A DNA stretch of 64,000 nt from Brevibacillus sp. JNUCC-41 (GCF_014844095.1 NZ_CP062163.1:3071501-3135500), one strand, 5' to 3'; positions 26,496 to 38,230 are shown, counted from the first letter of the stretch. The notes: generated by a model not told the origin, from the sequence alone. Numbers and translations: made by a program.

Positions 26496-27431
26496 ATGAA
26501 TGCTGGAATACTAGGGCTTGGCCGCTACTTACCCGAAAAAATCGTTACAAATGCGGATTTAGAAAAAATTATGGACACTTCCGACGAGTGGATCCGGACT
26601 AGGACGGGTATTGAGGAAAGAAGAATTGCAAATGATGATATTGATACATCAGATATGGCCTATGAAGCCGCAAAAGCTGCATTGAAAAATGCGGAAATTT
26701 CTGCTGAAAAGATAGATTTAATTCTTGTAGCAACTGTTACACCTGATCAGCCGTTTCCTTCTGTCGCTTGCATGATTCAAGAGAAATTGGGAGCTATGAA
26801 GGCAGCTGCAATGGATGTAAGTGCTGCATGTGCTGGTTTTATGTATGGAATGATCACGGCACAGCAATTTATTAAGACAGGTGCATATAAGCATGTGTTG
26901 ATTGTCGGTGTTGAAAAACTTTCGAAAGTAACCAATTGGGAAGACCGTAACACTGCTGTACTTTTTGGTGACGGAGCTGGTGCAGTTGTACTTGGACCTG
27001 TATCTGATGGCAAAGGAGTCCTTTCCTTTGAATTAGGCGCAGATGGAACAGGTGGGAAGCACTTATTACAGGAAGGAGATTTCATTCAAATGAATGGACG
27101 TGAAGTATTTAAATTTGCTGTCCGTCAGATGGGGGAATCCAGCCTGGGTGTATTGGACAAAGCTGGTTTGACAAAAGAAGATGTGGATCTGCTTGTCCCG
27201 CATCAAGCAAACATACGCATCATGGAAGCGTCAAGGGAACGATTGAATCTCCCGCTTGAAAAAATGACAAAAACGATTCATAAATATGGAAATACTTCAT
27301 CAGCGTCCATTCCGATTGCCCTTGTGGAAGAAATGGAAGCGGGAAGAATCAAGGAAAATGACTTAATCGTCATGGTCGGTTTTGGTGGTGGCCTTACATG
27401 GGGAGCAATCGCTCTTAGGTGGGGTAAATAA
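26496..27431 (+). CDS. fabH: Beta-ketoacyl-ACP synthase III
   Basis: A 311-residue initiating condensing enzyme that joins acyl-CoA to malonyl-ACP. The triad is visible as Cys112 (AACAGF), His236 (VPHQANIR) and Asn266 (KYGNTS). Bacillus enzymes prefer branched primers such as anteiso C5, giving branched fatty acids. SD AAGGGGATGG precedes ATG 26496, and fabF follows 50 bp on. A FapR box upstream indicates malonyl-CoA-linked control. Confidence 0.97.
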   Translation: MNAGILGLGRYLPEKIVTNADLEKIMDTSDEWIRTRTGIEERRIANDDIDTSDMAYEAAKAALKNAEISAEKIDLILVATVTPDQPFPSVACMIQEKLGAMKAAAMDVSAACAGFMYGMITAQQFIKTGAYKHVLIVGVEKLSKVTNWEDRNTAVLFGDGAGAVVLGPVSDGKGVLSFELGADGTGGKHLLQEGDFIQMNGREVFKFAVRQMGESSLGVLDKAGLTKEDVDLLVPHQANIRIMEASRERLNLPLEKMTKTIHKYGNTSSASIPIALVEEMEAGRIKENDLIVMVGFGGGLTWGAIALRWGK

Positions 27432-27481
27432 AAGAAGAAGCAAAACGTAAGTGCTTTAAAAATAGGAAGGAGCCATTTTTA

Positions 27482-28720
27482 ATGACTAAACGCCGTGTAG
27501 TTGTAACAGGTATTGGAGCAATCTCTCCAGTTGGTAATGATGCAGAAACTGGATGGAAGAATATAATCGAGGGGAAATCGGGAATAGGACCTTTAACTCG
27601 TTTGAATGCTGAAGAATTCCCCGTAAAAGTGGCTGCTGAAATCAAGGAATTTGATATAGAGACATATATAAATCGTAAAGAAGCGCGCAAAATGGACCGT
27701 TTTACCCACTATGCAATCGCCGCTTCCGTTATGGCATATAATGATAGCAAGCTGGAAATAACCGATGAAAATGCTGCACGTGTCGGGGTCTGGATCGGTT
27801 CGGGTATCGGCGGGCTGGAGACACTTGAAACACAGCATGAAAACTTTTTAAACAGAGGATATAAACGGGTGAGCCCATTTTTCGTTCCAATGATGATTCC
27901 GGACATGGCAGCCGGCCAGGTTTCTATTTTACTGGGTGCAAAAGGCATCAATTCATGTACGGTAACAGCCTGTGCAACAGGAACAAATTCAATTGGCGAT
28001 GCGTTTAAAGCCATTCAACGGGGTGATGCCGATGTCATGATCACAGGCGGGGCAGAAGCGCCAATCACGAAAATGTCTGTTGCAGGTTTCTGTGCAAATA
28101 CGGCTTTATCGACCAACCCTGATCCACAAACGGCTAGCCGTCCTTTTGATCTTAATCGTGATGGTTTCGTAATTGGGGAAGGATCGGGAATTATCGTTCT
28201 GGAAGATCTTGAACATGCATTGAATAGAGGAGCCAAGATTTATGCTGAAATAGCTGGTTATGGCTCAACTGGAGATGCCTTCCATATTACCGCTCCGGCA
28301 CCAGGTGGAGAAGGCGGGGCAAGAGCAATGAAAATTGCAATTGAGGATGCAGGTTTGAATCCGGAAGACATCCAATATGTGAATGCCCACGGAACGAGTA
28401 CGCCATACAATGACAAATACGAAACGATGGCAGTCAAAGAAGTCTTTGGCGACCATGCTAATAAACTTGCAATAAGTTCCACTAAATCGATGACAGGCCA
28501 TATGTTAGGGGCAGCTGGCGGTGTGGAAGCAATATTCACGATTCAGGCAATAAGGGACAGCATTTTGCCTCCAACCATCAATATTGAAACACCAGACCCT
28601 GAGTGTGATTTGGACTATGTTCCGAATCAAGCAAGGAAGGGCGAAATCAATGTAGCCATAAGCAATTCACTTGGATTTGGTGGACATAACGCAACCATTC
28701 TTTTCAAGAAGTATAAATAA
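27482..28720 (+). CDS. fabF: Beta-ketoacyl-ACP synthase II
   Basis: A 412-residue elongating condensing enzyme. The Cys164-His303-His340 triad lies in [16 protein letters not shown] and [10 protein letters not shown]. It elongates acyl-ACP with malonyl-ACP in membrane lipid synthesis. The start is ATG 27482, SD AGGAAGGAG about 8 nt upstream. It is co-transcribed with fabH, as in B. subtilis. Confidence 0.97.
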   Translation: MTKRRVVVTGIGAISPVGNDAETGWKNIIEGKSGIGPLTRLNAEEFPVKVAAEIKEFDIETYINRKEARKMDRFTHYAIAASVMAYNDSKLEITDENAARVGVWIGSGIGGLETLETQHENFLNRGYKRVSPFFVPMMIPDMAAGQVSILLGAKGINSCTVTACATGTNSIGDAFKAIQRGDADVMITGGAEAPITKMSVAGFCANTALSTNPDPQTASRPFDLNRDGFVIGEGSGIIVLEDLEHALNRGAKIYAEIAGYGSTGDAFHITAPAPGGEGGARAMKIAIEDAGLNPEDIQYVNAHGTSTPYNDKYETMAVKEVFGDHANKLAISSTKSMTGHMLGAAGGVEAIFTIQAIRDSILPPTINIETPDPECDLDYVPNQARKGEINVAISNSLGFGGHNATILFKKYK

Positions 28721-28731
28721 GTTATGAAGGA

Positions 28732-28763
28732 AGGGCAGATCTTTTGGGATCTGCTCTTTTTTA
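28732..28763 (+). terminator. Terminator after fabF
   Basis: AGGGCAGATC pairs with GATCTGCTCT (one G-U) and is followed by a T-rich run of more than seven. Confidence 0.88.
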
Positions 28764-28858
28764 TTTTTAAGGGAAAATGAACATGCAAGGGATATAAAAT
28801 GTGTCAACCGCCTTCTTGAAATCATACGATAGTCAAAAGAAGCGGAGGTGTATGGGAA

Positions 28859-29626
28859 ATGGGAGTCATTTCAACCAATGAATGGATGATGAAGGATTTC
28901 AACCGCCCGGTCAAGATGATGGAAAGACTTAAAAGTACATTCAACAATATCCTTGATGCTGACATGATTTATCAACATTTATTAAAGCATGGCATGTATT
29001 CGCCGAATCAAAAAACAAAACTCATATGGGAAGATTTAAAAGAAAATAATGCATGGGAAAAAACAGAAAGCTTGTTTACAGCTTATAAGAAGCTTTGGGG
29101 AGGGCCTGATGTTCCCATATATATTTTTCCGCTTATGTCTTCAGGGATATGGAATAAAAAAGTTGAAACGAAGTCAGGGTTGGCATTTAGAGATAAACTA
29201 TTCCTTTTTTACGGCAAGGGGATGGCCGAAAAGGAAATGGAGGCCCTGTTGATTCATGAATATCATCATGTTTGCCGTCTGCATCATTTGAAAAAGGACC
29301 AAAAAGACTACACTCTCCTGGATACGATGATCATGGAAGGACTGGCGGAAAGAACGGTGGAAAAATATTTAGGAGCAAAATTTTTAGCGAAATGGACTAA
29401 ATTATATCAGGAAGATAAACTACGGGAATTTTGGGTCAGGCATTTAGAGGAAAAGCACAAGATAAAACGTACAGACCCTCTTCATGATGCACTTCTGCTT
29501 GGGACGAAAGGATATCCATATATGCTTGGATACTGTAGTGGTTATTACCTGGTGAAAAATTTTGAACTCTCTGTGAAGAGATCATTCATTATCCAATCTG
29601 AAAAATTCTTATCAAAAAAGAGTTAA
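28859..29626 (+). CDS. yjaZ: YjaZ-like DUF2268 predicted zinc protease
   Basis: A 255-residue protein with a metalloprotease motif HEYHH (LLIHEYHHVCRLHH, about residues 132-145) and a later glutamate (MEGLAERTVEKY) that could be the third ligand. It matches the DUF2268 family to which YjaZ belongs. There is no signal peptide, so it acts in the cytoplasm or is exported otherwise. GGAGGTG lies 8 nt before ATG 28859. In B. subtilis the app operon follows; here yjbA does. The substrate is unknown. Confidence 0.85.
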   Translation: MGVISTNEWMMKDFNRPVKMMERLKSTFNNILDADMIYQHLLKHGMYSPNQKTKLIWEDLKENNAWEKTESLFTAYKKLWGGPDVPIYIFPLMSSGIWNKKVETKSGLAFRDKLFLFYGKGMAEKEMEALLIHEYHHVCRLHHLKKDQKDYTLLDTMIMEGLAERTVEKYLGAKFLAKWTKLYQEDKLREFWVRHLEEKHKIKRTDPLHDALLLGTKGYPYMLGYCSGYYLVKNFELSVKRSFIIQSEKFLSKKS

Positions 29627-29734
29627 TATATACGTTCTTTTTTTCTTAATCTGTTTTCTAGAATAGGAATAAATTGTATGGTTCCTGCCTATACTGATTG
29701 ACAAACAGAAATTTGTTTAAGTGAGGGATGAATG

Positions 29735-30490
29735 ATGCTATATCTTCATGATGTATGGGTTAACTGGTTTGAAGGAGAAGAAAACGGCTATAATATTTGT
29801 CATTTTCATGAATGGAGGAAGGATGACGGGATTGAACTATTAGATCAAGTTCCTTTGTTGAAAGTGTCTTCAACATTGTTCCACTACATAGAGAACGACT
29901 TGTCAGAATTACCTAAGCCATTGCTCAATGATGTTTATCAAAAAGCATATGCAAGGAAAAATCATGAAAGAATTCAGCTTGACTATTGTTTTATCGTGAC
30001 TGATGGAAATGGAATTTTAGCTGTTGATACGATAGGTTATCATATTCCGATCAGGAAAAGCAGAATAATTCCCCGGCAGGAACAAATTGTTTATGACATG
30101 ATAGAAAACCATGATGAGATGGATTACACCTTTACTGAAAAACCTACATCTGAGAAAGAATATCATATTTTGTCGCCGTCTCCCTTATTCATGAACGGTT
30201 TGACAAGAAAAGAAAGACAGCTTAAGCAATTGTTATTCATGGCCATGGACCAATTATTCACTGCGAAAAACACTGCTGAAATCCGTTATTGGTATACAGA
30301 ATGGGCCCCTGAGAAATATGAAAACATTCAAGAAATGGATTTTCAGATAGCTTGGCTTGAGTTATATGAAGAAATGAAGGAAGGCTGGTCAGAGAAGCAC
30401 CTTCAACTTTGTGAAAACCTTGTGAAGGGGCAGCCTTTTTTTGAAAAGCTTTGGCAAGTGGAGGCTGGCGATAGCCCATCGATATTATGA
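29735..30490 (+). CDS. yjbA: YjbA family protein (UPF0736)
   Basis: A 251-residue hydrophilic cytoplasmic protein. The start [20 protein letters not shown], the middle [20 protein letters not shown] and the end [12 protein letters not shown] match the UPF0736/YjbA pattern. ATG 29735 is preferred to ATG 29732 by SD spacing (GAGGGA). No catalytic motif is seen and no function is known. It sits before trpS as in B. subtilis, but on the opposite strand to it. Confidence 0.88.
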   Translation: MLYLHDVWVNWFEGEENGYNICHFHEWRKDDGIELLDQVPLLKVSSTLFHYIENDLSELPKPLLNDVYQKAYARKNHERIQLDYCFIVTDGNGILAVDTIGYHIPIRKSRIIPRQEQIVYDMIENHDEMDYTFTEKPTSEKEYHILSPSPLFMNGLTRKERQLKQLLFMAMDQLFTAKNTAEIRYWYTEWAPEKYENIQEMDFQIAWLELYEEMKEGWSEKHLQLCENLVKGQPFFEKLWQVEAGDSPSIL

Positions 30491-30492
30491 AC

Positions 30493-30527
30493 AAAAAGAC
30501 GATCCGATGAGGATCGTCTTTTTTTAG
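30493..30527. terminator. Terminator after yjbA
   Basis: AAAAAGACGATCC and GGATCGTCTTTTT pair exactly around a 5-nt loop (GATGA), with a T7 run. Confidence 0.92.
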
Positions 30528-30562
30528 GCTGTTTTCGCATATTTACCAAGTAAAGCGGTGTG

Positions 30563-30692
30563 GTGGATTTCCCCTCCAGATGCTCGCTTTCCGCGGGGCG
30601 GGCGGTGAGCATCCTTGGCGTAAACGCCTGTGTGGGGTCTCACCTGTCCCGCTGCTCCCGCAGGAGTCTCCCACTTGCGCTACAATCAACCT
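30563..30692 (-). repeat. GC-rich intergenic repeat, copy B
   Basis: Read on the minus strand, this block shows GAGACCCCACACAGGCG, CGCCAAGGATGCTCACCGC, CCGCCCCGCGGAAAGCGAG and CTGGAGGGGAAATCCAC, in the same order as copy A at 20425-20537. It also carries an extra left part with GACTCCTGCGGGAGCAGCGGG. It lies between yjbA and trpS, both ending there. No coding signal. Confidence 0.75.
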
Positions 30693-30742
30693 TAAATCGT
30701 TTAGTTTTTAAAAACAACAATCTTTACGAAAAGAGCCTTTTT

Positions 30743-32261
<1,519 letters not shown>

Positions 32262-33440
32262 ATGAAACCAATGTGTAAATGGTTGATGACAGGTATGTGC
32301 ATATTCCTGATTCAACAGCCAGTTCATGCGCAAGGCATGAATGAAACCAGGCAGGTGGCATTAGAAAATAAAGAATTGCCTGTGAGCGTACCGCGTTTTG
32401 TTTTTGATTCGGGGTTGAAATTCGACTACCCGGATGCTGTGCGCGGAATATATGTGACAGGGCCTGCAGCTGGCAGCAATAAATTGAATGAACTTATTAA
32501 ATATGTAGATGAAACCGATTTGAATGCGATGGTCATTGACATTAAGGATGACAGGGGGAACGTGACGTATAAACCCGAAGATCCCGGTTCTCCATATGCT
32601 GGGATCGGTAAAGACTACATAAAAAACCCAAGGTCAATGCTGAAAAAATTTGAGGATAAACAGATTTATCCAATTGCAAGGGTAGTCGTCTTTAAAGACT
32701 CCCATTTGGCCAAAGAGAAGCCTGAATTGTCTTTTTTAGATGGAGAAAAGGTATGGAAGAATGGTCGGGGGGAAGCCTTCGTTAACCCATTCTTAAAAGA
32801 AGTGTGGGATTATAATGTCGGTATTGCCATTGAAGCGGCAAAGTTGGGTTTTAAAGAAATTCAATTTGACTATGTCCGTTTTCCCGAAGGATTCGAAAAT
32901 AAAGAAGATGATTTGAAATATGATGTAGGTGAATATGATGAAGCGAAAGTGAGTAATACAGCTAAAAGGGTTCAGGCAGTGACTGATTTCGTAAGTTATG
33001 CGAGGGAAAAACTGGAGCCATATGGTGTGGAAGTATCAGTGGATATTTTTGGATATGCAGCTACATTGCCTGAAGCTCCCGGGATTGGTCAAAACTTCAC
33101 AAAAATCTCTGAGAATGTTGATGTAATTTCCTCGATGATTTATCCGAGTCACTGGACATCTTATTTTGGTATCGATAAGCCGGATTTGGAGCCTTATAAT
33201 CTCGTTAAGGAATATGCAAAATTAGAGAACGGAAAGCTGAAGGAATTAAAAACACCACCTACTTCAAGACCTTGGTTACAAGATTTTACTGCCTCATATT
33301 TAGGAGAGGGGAATTACCAAAGGTATGGTAAGGAAGAAGTGGAAGCCCAAATAAAAGCATTGAAAGACAATGGTATTGATGAATACTTATTATGGAATGC
33401 AGCTAATCGATATACAAAGGGAGTAGACTATACCCCATGA
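32262..33440 (+). CDS. Secreted putative glycoside hydrolase (DUF4015)
   Basis: A 392-residue exported protein. The signal peptide is about residues 1-24 (MKPMCKWLMTGMCIFLIQQP, then VHA), with likely cleavage after VHA. The mature part matches the DUF4015 putative glycosyl-hydrolase barrel: DLNAMVIDIKDDRGNVTY, PIARVVVFKD, EIQFDYVRFPEG and SVDIFGYAA. The aspartates in QFDYVRFPEG are candidate catalytic residues. ATG 32262 follows GAGGTGGAG; a longer frame from 32241 lacks an SD. A cell-wall or exopolysaccharide substrate is inferred only from family and export. Confidence 0.82.
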   Translation: MKPMCKWLMTGMCIFLIQQPVHAQGMNETRQVALENKELPVSVPRFVFDSGLKFDYPDAVRGIYVTGPAAGSNKLNELIKYVDETDLNAMVIDIKDDRGNVTYKPEDPGSPYAGIGKDYIKNPRSMLKKFEDKQIYPIARVVVFKDSHLAKEKPELSFLDGEKVWKNGRGEAFVNPFLKEVWDYNVGIAIEAAKLGFKEIQFDYVRFPEGFENKEDDLKYDVGEYDEAKVSNTAKRVQAVTDFVSYAREKLEPYGVEVSVDIFGYAATLPEAPGIGQNFTKISENVDVISSMIYPSHWTSYFGIDKPDLEPYNLVKEYAKLENGKLKELKTPPTSRPWLQDFTASYLGEGNYQRYGKEEVEAQIKALKDNGIDEYLLWNAANRYTKGVDYTP

Positions 33441-33477
33441 AAAAAAGGATGACCTAGGAAGTTTCTTCCGGTCATCC
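33441..33477 (-). terminator. Terminator for the small minus-strand gene
   Basis: GGATGACC pairs with GGTCATCC around a loop that has an inner GGAAG/CTTCC stem. On the minus strand it is followed by T7. It also ends the DUF4015 gene region. Confidence 0.7.
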
Positions 33478-33491
33478 ATATTCTCTCTGAA

Positions 33492-33680
33492 TTACCGCTT
33501 TTTATTCCCACCAACTTGACTCCATCCTGACTGAATTCGTTTCGAATGATCGAAAATATGAGAGTGACGTTTCCCGCCAAACCATTTTTCGCCGATGCCA
33601 TTCGTCACAACGCCATTCACGGCTGTAATGCCAATAACGCAAGCAGCGACTAAAAAAAAGTCCAAAAAGTAACTGATCAT
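33492..33680 (-). CDS. Small single-span membrane protein (62 aa)
   Basis: A 62-residue protein with one N-terminal membrane segment (MISYFLDFFLVAACVIGITA, about residues 1-25) and a basic tail with SHIFDHSKRIQSGWSQVGG. SD AGGAGGG lies 5 nt before ATG 33680. I do not recognise the family. The tail should be cytoplasmic or peripheral. Confidence 0.65.
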   Translation of the reverse strand: MISYFLDFFLVAACVIGITAVNGVVTNGIGEKWFGGKRHSHIFDHSKRIQSGWSQVGGNKKR

Positions 33681-33776
33681 CAAAACCCTCCTAATATTTT
33701 CAAGCTATTCAAGTTCCATTGTAGTGGATAAGAAATAATCTGGAAAGTATAAACTAGCAAATGAGGAGATTAAATT

Positions 33777-34358
33777 ATGAATTGGTACGAAAAGCTAAAC
33801 CAGTATTTCCCTATTGAAGAGATGAAGTCCAAAGAACATATAGAAGTCCTTTTAGAAGATAAGCAGGAAATATATAAAAAAGATGAAGGTCCCGACCATG
33901 TTTTATTGTATGTGGAAGGGGACGAGTTTATATTCGTTGATTACCTTTTTGTATCAAAGAAATCAAGGGGGCAGGGACTAGGAAGGAAATTGATTCAAAA
34001 ATTGCAAAAAAAGCAGAAAACGGTCTTGCTGGAAGTAGAACCAGTACAAGAAAATGATGATGACACATTTAAAAGGCTGAAATTTTATAAAAGGGAAGGA
34101 TTCCGGCATGCCTCTTCGATCTCCTACAGCAGAAAATCGCTTGCCACCAAGGAGGATACGCCTATGGAAATCTTATATTGGCCCGCAAATTCATCTGTTG
34201 ATGAAGAGGACGTATTTGATTTCATGAAAGAGATTTATTCTGAAATCCATACTTACAAAGATGATGATCTTTATGGGAAATCTTATCAAGATGTAGAGGA
34301 TGTACTAAGCTTGAATGCAGGTCAGGAAACGGATATTTTTAAAGAGGTGCAAATTTGA
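33777..34358 (+). CDS. yjbC: GNAT-type acetyltransferase YjbC
   Basis: A 193-residue protein with an N-terminal GNAT domain. The acetyl-CoA loop is SRGQGLGRKLIQKL (about residues 64-77), followed by FYKREGF. It matches YjbC, which is co-transcribed with spx in B. subtilis and connected to stress and thiol redox balance. Here a strong terminator and 600 bp separate it from spx. GAGG lies upstream of the ATG. The substrate is unknown. Confidence 0.88.
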   Translation: MNWYEKLNQYFPIEEMKSKEHIEVLLEDKQEIYKKDEGPDHVLLYVEGDEFIFVDYLFVSKKSRGQGLGRKLIQKLQKKQKTVLLEVEPVQENDDDTFKRLKFYKREGFRHASSISYSRKSLATKEDTPMEILYWPANSSVDEEDVFDFMKEIYSEIHTYKDDDLYGKSYQDVEDVLSLNAGQETDIFKEVQI

Positions 34359-34362
34359 GTAT

Positions 34363-34394
34363 AAGGGCCGGTTGTTTCACCGGCCCTTTTTAAT
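34363..34394 (+). terminator. Terminator after yjbC
   Basis: GGGCCGGT pairs exactly with ACCGGCCC around a 6-nt loop, followed by T5. Confidence 0.92.
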
Positions 34395-34959
34395 TTGTCG
34401 AAAAGTGTCCCAGCAAAAAACAACCGGAACGTTTGCAAACTGTCTTTTCTTATTGTGCATATTTTGCATTAAATTGAATATCTATAACTTCTTGGAACTA
34501 GCTGATTTTTGAATTGTTTTTACTTTTGGAAATATATGTGCTAAAAGAATGGTTTTTAATGTAAAAGGAGGAATTTGCATTTGATTAAAGAAAATATATT
34601 AACATGATCTTGTTTATTGACAAAGATTGGGGGTAAATAAAAGTAAAGAGTTATTTAAAGAATCATGAGGGCCGTATTGAGAGTTAAATGAGAATGGTAG
34701 GTAGGTATTTTCAATTAGAAAAAGCAGTTTTAATGTATTACATAAAAAACGGAAAAAGTTATAGTACAGGCTAAACTAGAAGTTTAAAAGGATTTTTCCA
34801 AATATCAAAAAGGGTATTCATTTTAAATAAATTAGTGTATAATAAAGAAAATGAAATACTTAATTAAAATTATTTCAAATTAGAGTGGTACTTATGAATA
34901 CTAATAGTAGATTTCCCCTCATAGATCACCGATTCTATATTTAGGGAGTGTGAGTAAAC
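34395..34959 (+). promoter_or_regulatory. Long spx upstream region with promoter and small upstream frame
   Basis: About 565 bp, very AT-rich. A likely SigA promoter is TATTCA (34815-34820), a 17-nt spacer and TATAAT (34838-34843). A 16-codon upstream frame runs 34894-34944; its stop lies inside the spx SD. Spx expression in B. subtilis is controlled by several promoters and by PerR/YodB; I could not assign those operators. Confidence 0.5.
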
Positions 34960-35355
34960 ATGGTAACATTATATACATCACCTAGTTGTACTTCATGCAG
35001 AAAAGCAAAAGCATGGTTAGAGGAACATGAGATTGGATATAAAGAAAGAAACATTTTTTCAGAACCGTTAACGATTGATGAGATTAAAGAAATTCTTCGC
35101 ATGACAGAAGATGGAACCGATGAAATCATTTCAACACGGTCAAAAACTTTCCAAAAGTTAAACGTAAATTTAGAGAGCCTGCCTCTTCAAGAATTATATA
35201 AATTGATCAAGGAGAATCCAGGTCTGTTAAGACGTCCAATTATCCTTGACGAGAAACGGCTTCAAGTTGGTTATAATGAAGATGAGATAAGACGCTTTTT
35301 ACCACGTAAAGTCCGTACCTTCCAGTTACGGGAAGCACAACGTATGGTCAACTAA
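34960..35355 (+). CDS. spx: Spx, redox-sensing RNA polymerase-binding regulator
   Basis: A 131-residue ArsC-fold regulator. The redox switch is C10-x2-C13 (PSCTSCRKA), and the RPII motif [12 protein letters not shown] follows. The C-terminus has [15 protein letters not shown], near the ClpXP/YjbH recognition part. When oxidised it binds the alpha subunit of RNA polymerase and redirects transcription during thiol stress. It has full family length. The genes for the adaptor YjbH and for MecA, another Clp adaptor, are in the same window. Confidence 0.97.
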   Translation: MVTLYTSPSCTSCRKAKAWLEEHEIGYKERNIFSEPLTIDEIKEILRMTEDGTDEIISTRSKTFQKLNVNLESLPLQELYKLIKENPGLLRRPIILDEKRLQVGYNEDEIRRFLPRKVRTFQLREAQRMVN

Positions 35356-35367
35356 TAAGGTCTTTCA

Positions 35368-35400
35368 AGCTCTGCCAGGAAATGTGCAGGGCTTTTTCTT
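35368..35400 (+). terminator. Terminator after spx
   Basis: AGCTCTGC pairs with GCAGGGCT (one G-U), with a T5 run after the stem. Confidence 0.82.
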
Positions 35401-35845
35401 TATACATAACGTTTCACTGTTTTTTTTAACTTAATGAAGGGGAACATAAAAGAATCCTTAGGCGGCAGCAGACGTTTTGGATTTGCAGCAGGTCCCTTGA
35501 ACCGGACATCAATTAAAGAAAAAATAAAGAATGCAGCTCATCATGCTGTGTATATAATAAGGCATTAATGGCAGTAAGATCAAAATTAATAAAGCATTAT
35601 GATAGTTGCATCAGGATGAATTATTTTATAGAATGAATGGAATATTAGGCAAACAATTGTTTTTTAGATAAGTAATGTTTTTTATTTCCCTTCTTCAAGG
35701 TTTTGTCATAAAATGATTTAAAATAGTCCGTTTTAATGACTATCATGATTTACAGTATTCACTTACGGGTAAAGAGCTTTTAAGAGCAATTTTCGCTTGG
35801 GGGTTATTATCCCTTCAAAATGAGAAAGGAAGGGAGAGGGGAATC
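35401..35845. other. Intergenic region between spx and mecA
   Basis: About 445 bp, AT-rich; the yjbE gene expected here from B. subtilis is absent. No frame with an SD, no repeat and no clear RNA was found. The mecA SD (GGAAGGGAGAGG) lies at its end. Confidence 0.5.
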
Positions 35846-36514
35846 ATGGAAATCGAACGCATTAATGACGATACAGTAAAATTTTATATTTCCTATATAG
35901 ATATTGAGGAAAGAGGCTTTGATCGCGAAGAAATTTGGTACAGCCGCGAGCGAAGTGAGGAGCTTTTTTGGGAAATGATGGATGAAGTGCATCAAGAAGA
36001 AGAATTCATGATTGAAGGACCCTTATGGATTCAAGTTCAAGCCCTTGAAAAAGGCTTGGAAGTTTTGGTCACAAAAGCCCAGCTTGCCAAAGATGGTCAG
36101 AAACTCGAGCTGCCTCTTTCAGATGATAAGTTAAGGGATTTGAATGTATCAGACAAGATGGATACGCTTCTTGATCAACATTTTCATGGTAAAGATGAAG
36201 AAAGCGGTATGACATTCGAAGATGGTATGATTGAATTCATCACGACTTTCGAGGATTTTGAAGATGTCATTTCATTAAGCAAGCGTCATGGCTTGGATGA
36301 ATGGACGACAAAACTTTATGTTTATCAGAATAAATATTATCTTTATATCGAATTTTCCGAGGCGGAGATTGATGAGGAAGAAATCGATAATGTTTTAAGT
36401 CTTTTATTGGAATATAGTCAGGAGTCACCTATAACGGTGCACATGCTTGAAGAGTACGGGAAGATAGTTATCGAAAATGATGTATTCACAACGGTCGATA
36501 AATATTTCGCATAG
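35846..36514 (+). CDS. mecA: Adaptor protein MecA
   Basis: A 222-residue adaptor that delivers ComK and other proteins to ClpCP. The N-terminal substrate domain starts MEIERINDDTVKFYISYIDI, an acidic linker with SDDKLRDLN follows, and the C-terminal ClpC-binding domain contains FEDFEDVISLSKR and YLYIEFSE. Its length equals B. subtilis MecA within a few residues. With coiA and comZ it makes three competence-related genes in the window. Confidence 0.96.
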   Translation: MEIERINDDTVKFYISYIDIEERGFDREEIWYSRERSEELFWEMMDEVHQEEEFMIEGPLWIQVQALEKGLEVLVTKAQLAKDGQKLELPLSDDKLRDLNVSDKMDTLLDQHFHGKDEESGMTFEDGMIEFITTFEDFEDVISLSKRHGLDEWTTKLYVYQNKYYLYIEFSEAEIDEEEIDNVLSLLLEYSQESPITVHMLEEYGKIVIENDVFTTVDKYFA

Positions 36515-36520
36515 ACTGTT

Positions 36521-36552
36521 GAGGCCGATTTCAGTAGAAATCGGCCTTTTCG
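36521..36552 (+). terminator. Terminator after mecA
   Basis: GGCCGATTTC and GAAATCGGCC pair exactly around AGTA, followed by T4. Confidence 0.88.
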
Positions 36553-36628
36553 TCCAAGAATAAATGTTTTTGCCTTAGCATGGAGGTTTTATAAATATGC
36601 CTGTGTTTGTTAATTGGAGGTAGTCTAG

Positions 36629-38137
36629 GTGAAGAATATAGTTGGCGTCGGTCTGCTTATTCTCTTGTTAGTCAGTACATGGCATTTTCTAATAAATGGC
36701 GTCGATGGCGGGCTGATTTTTTATTTAAGTCTTATATTGACCCTTTTCTTGGTGATAATTGGATTCAACATTTTCATGGAAAACCGAGATCCCATCCAGA
36801 CCATAACATGGCTTGTTATTTTTTGCGCTTTCCCATTCATCGGTTTCATTTTTTACTTTTTGTTTGGCCGTAATTTTCGGAAAGAGAGGATATTTCGCAA
36901 GAAGTACTTTTTGGACAAACAGAGTTTCGTGAAAATAAGCGGCGAAGCGGATTATAATGAACGAATTAAGGAAATGGGCGAGAACCCTCAACAGTTAATC
37001 ACTCTTGCAAATAGGCTGGGGAATAGCCCTATTTCATTTCAGACTGAAACCCGGGTTCTAAGGAATGGTGATGAAACATTTTCCAATATCATCGAAGAAT
37101 TAAAAAAAGCCAGACATCATATTCATTTAGAATATTATATTGTTAGGGATGACCGCATTGGCAGACTGTTAAAAGACATCTTGATACAAAAAGCAAAAGA
37201 GGGGGTAGAGGTCCGATTTCTATATGATGCGGTTGGTTCTTGGAAGTTAGCACGTTCTTATATCGATGAACTGAAGAATGCGGGAGCTGAAATGGTGGCC
37301 TTTGGTCCGCTGCATCTCCCTTTATTAAATAATAAATTCAACTTTCGTAACCATCGTAAAATAATTGTGATAGATGGTTCTGTCGGTTTCATCGGCGGTC
37401 TCAATATTGGGGATGAATATTTGGGACAAGATCGGAAATTCGGTTCTTGGCGGGATACGCACCTTATCATAAAGGGAGAAGCTGTCAGGACTTTACAGCT
37501 CATATTTCTCCAGGATTGGTATTATAGCACCAATAATAGTTTTTTAAGTGATGAATATCTCATGGCCGGACTGCCGAACCATCACGGATATGGCGGAATT
37601 CAATTGATTGGAGGCGGGCCTGATAGTGAGTGGACAATCATAAAAAGCATTTTCTTTAAAATGATCACTTCAGCAGAAAAGTCCGTCTGGATAGCTTCCC
37701 CGTATTTCGTTCCTGATGACGATATCTTACAAGCATTGAAGGTGGCCGCTTTAAGTGGTTTGGATGTCAGGCTGCTCGTCCCGAAGAACCCCGATAAACG
37801 TATCGTATTTCATGCTTCGAGAACTTATTTTCCCGAATTGCTTGCTTCCGGAGCTCGTATTTTCCAATATAATGAAGGCTTCATGCATAGTAAAATCATC
37901 ATCGTGGATGATCAACTGGCATCAATTGGGACAACCAATATGGATATGAGGAGCTTTCACCTGAATTTCGAAGTCAATGCTTTTCTCTATCGGACGGAAA
38001 GTACTCAGCAACTGGTGAATGATTTTTTGGAAGATATAAAGGTATCCCAAGAAGTGGAGATTGGTGCGTTTTCCAAACGGAATTTCGGTTTGAAGGTTTT
38101 GGAGTCCACTTGCCGATTGCTTTCACCCCTTCTTTAG
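36629..38137 (+). CDS. cls: Cardiolipin synthase
   Basis: A 502-residue membrane-bound phospholipase-D-superfamily enzyme that joins two phosphatidylglycerols. Two N-terminal membrane segments cover about residues 4-28 and 35-75. The first HKD motif is H242-x-K244-x4-D249 (HRKIIVIDG), the second H420-x-K422-x4-D427 (HSKIIIVDD). The start is GTG 36629, with GGAGG 8 nt upstream. It follows mecA but has its own leader after a terminator. Confidence 0.95.
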   Translation: MKNIVGVGLLILLLVSTWHFLINGVDGGLIFYLSLILTLFLVIIGFNIFMENRDPIQTITWLVIFCAFPFIGFIFYFLFGRNFRKERIFRKKYFLDKQSFVKISGEADYNERIKEMGENPQQLITLANRLGNSPISFQTETRVLRNGDETFSNIIEELKKARHHIHLEYYIVRDDRIGRLLKDILIQKAKEGVEVRFLYDAVGSWKLARSYIDELKNAGAEMVAFGPLHLPLLNNKFNFRNHRKIIVIDGSVGFIGGLNIGDEYLGQDRKFGSWRDTHLIIKGEAVRTLQLIFLQDWYYSTNNSFLSDEYLMAGLPNHHGYGGIQLIGGGPDSEWTIIKSIFFKMITSAEKSVWIASPYFVPDDDILQALKVAALSGLDVRLLVPKNPDKRIVFHASRTYFPELLASGARIFQYNEGFMHSKIIIVDDQLASIGTTNMDMRSFHLNFEVNAFLYRTESTQQLVNDFLEDIKVSQEVEIGAFSKRNFGLKVLESTCRLLSPLL

Positions 38138-38230
38138 ATACTTTCGCTTATGCCGATAAGGCATTTTTTTTTGCGGATTAAAAGGAATCCTAAGCAAAGC
38201 AGGCGAATGTAGTGGATGAGGAGGAGATGT

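Noticed and set aside
36607-36873. 88-codon frame overlapping the start of cls
   Set aside because: It is a shadow of the cardiolipin synthase frame; no family pattern.
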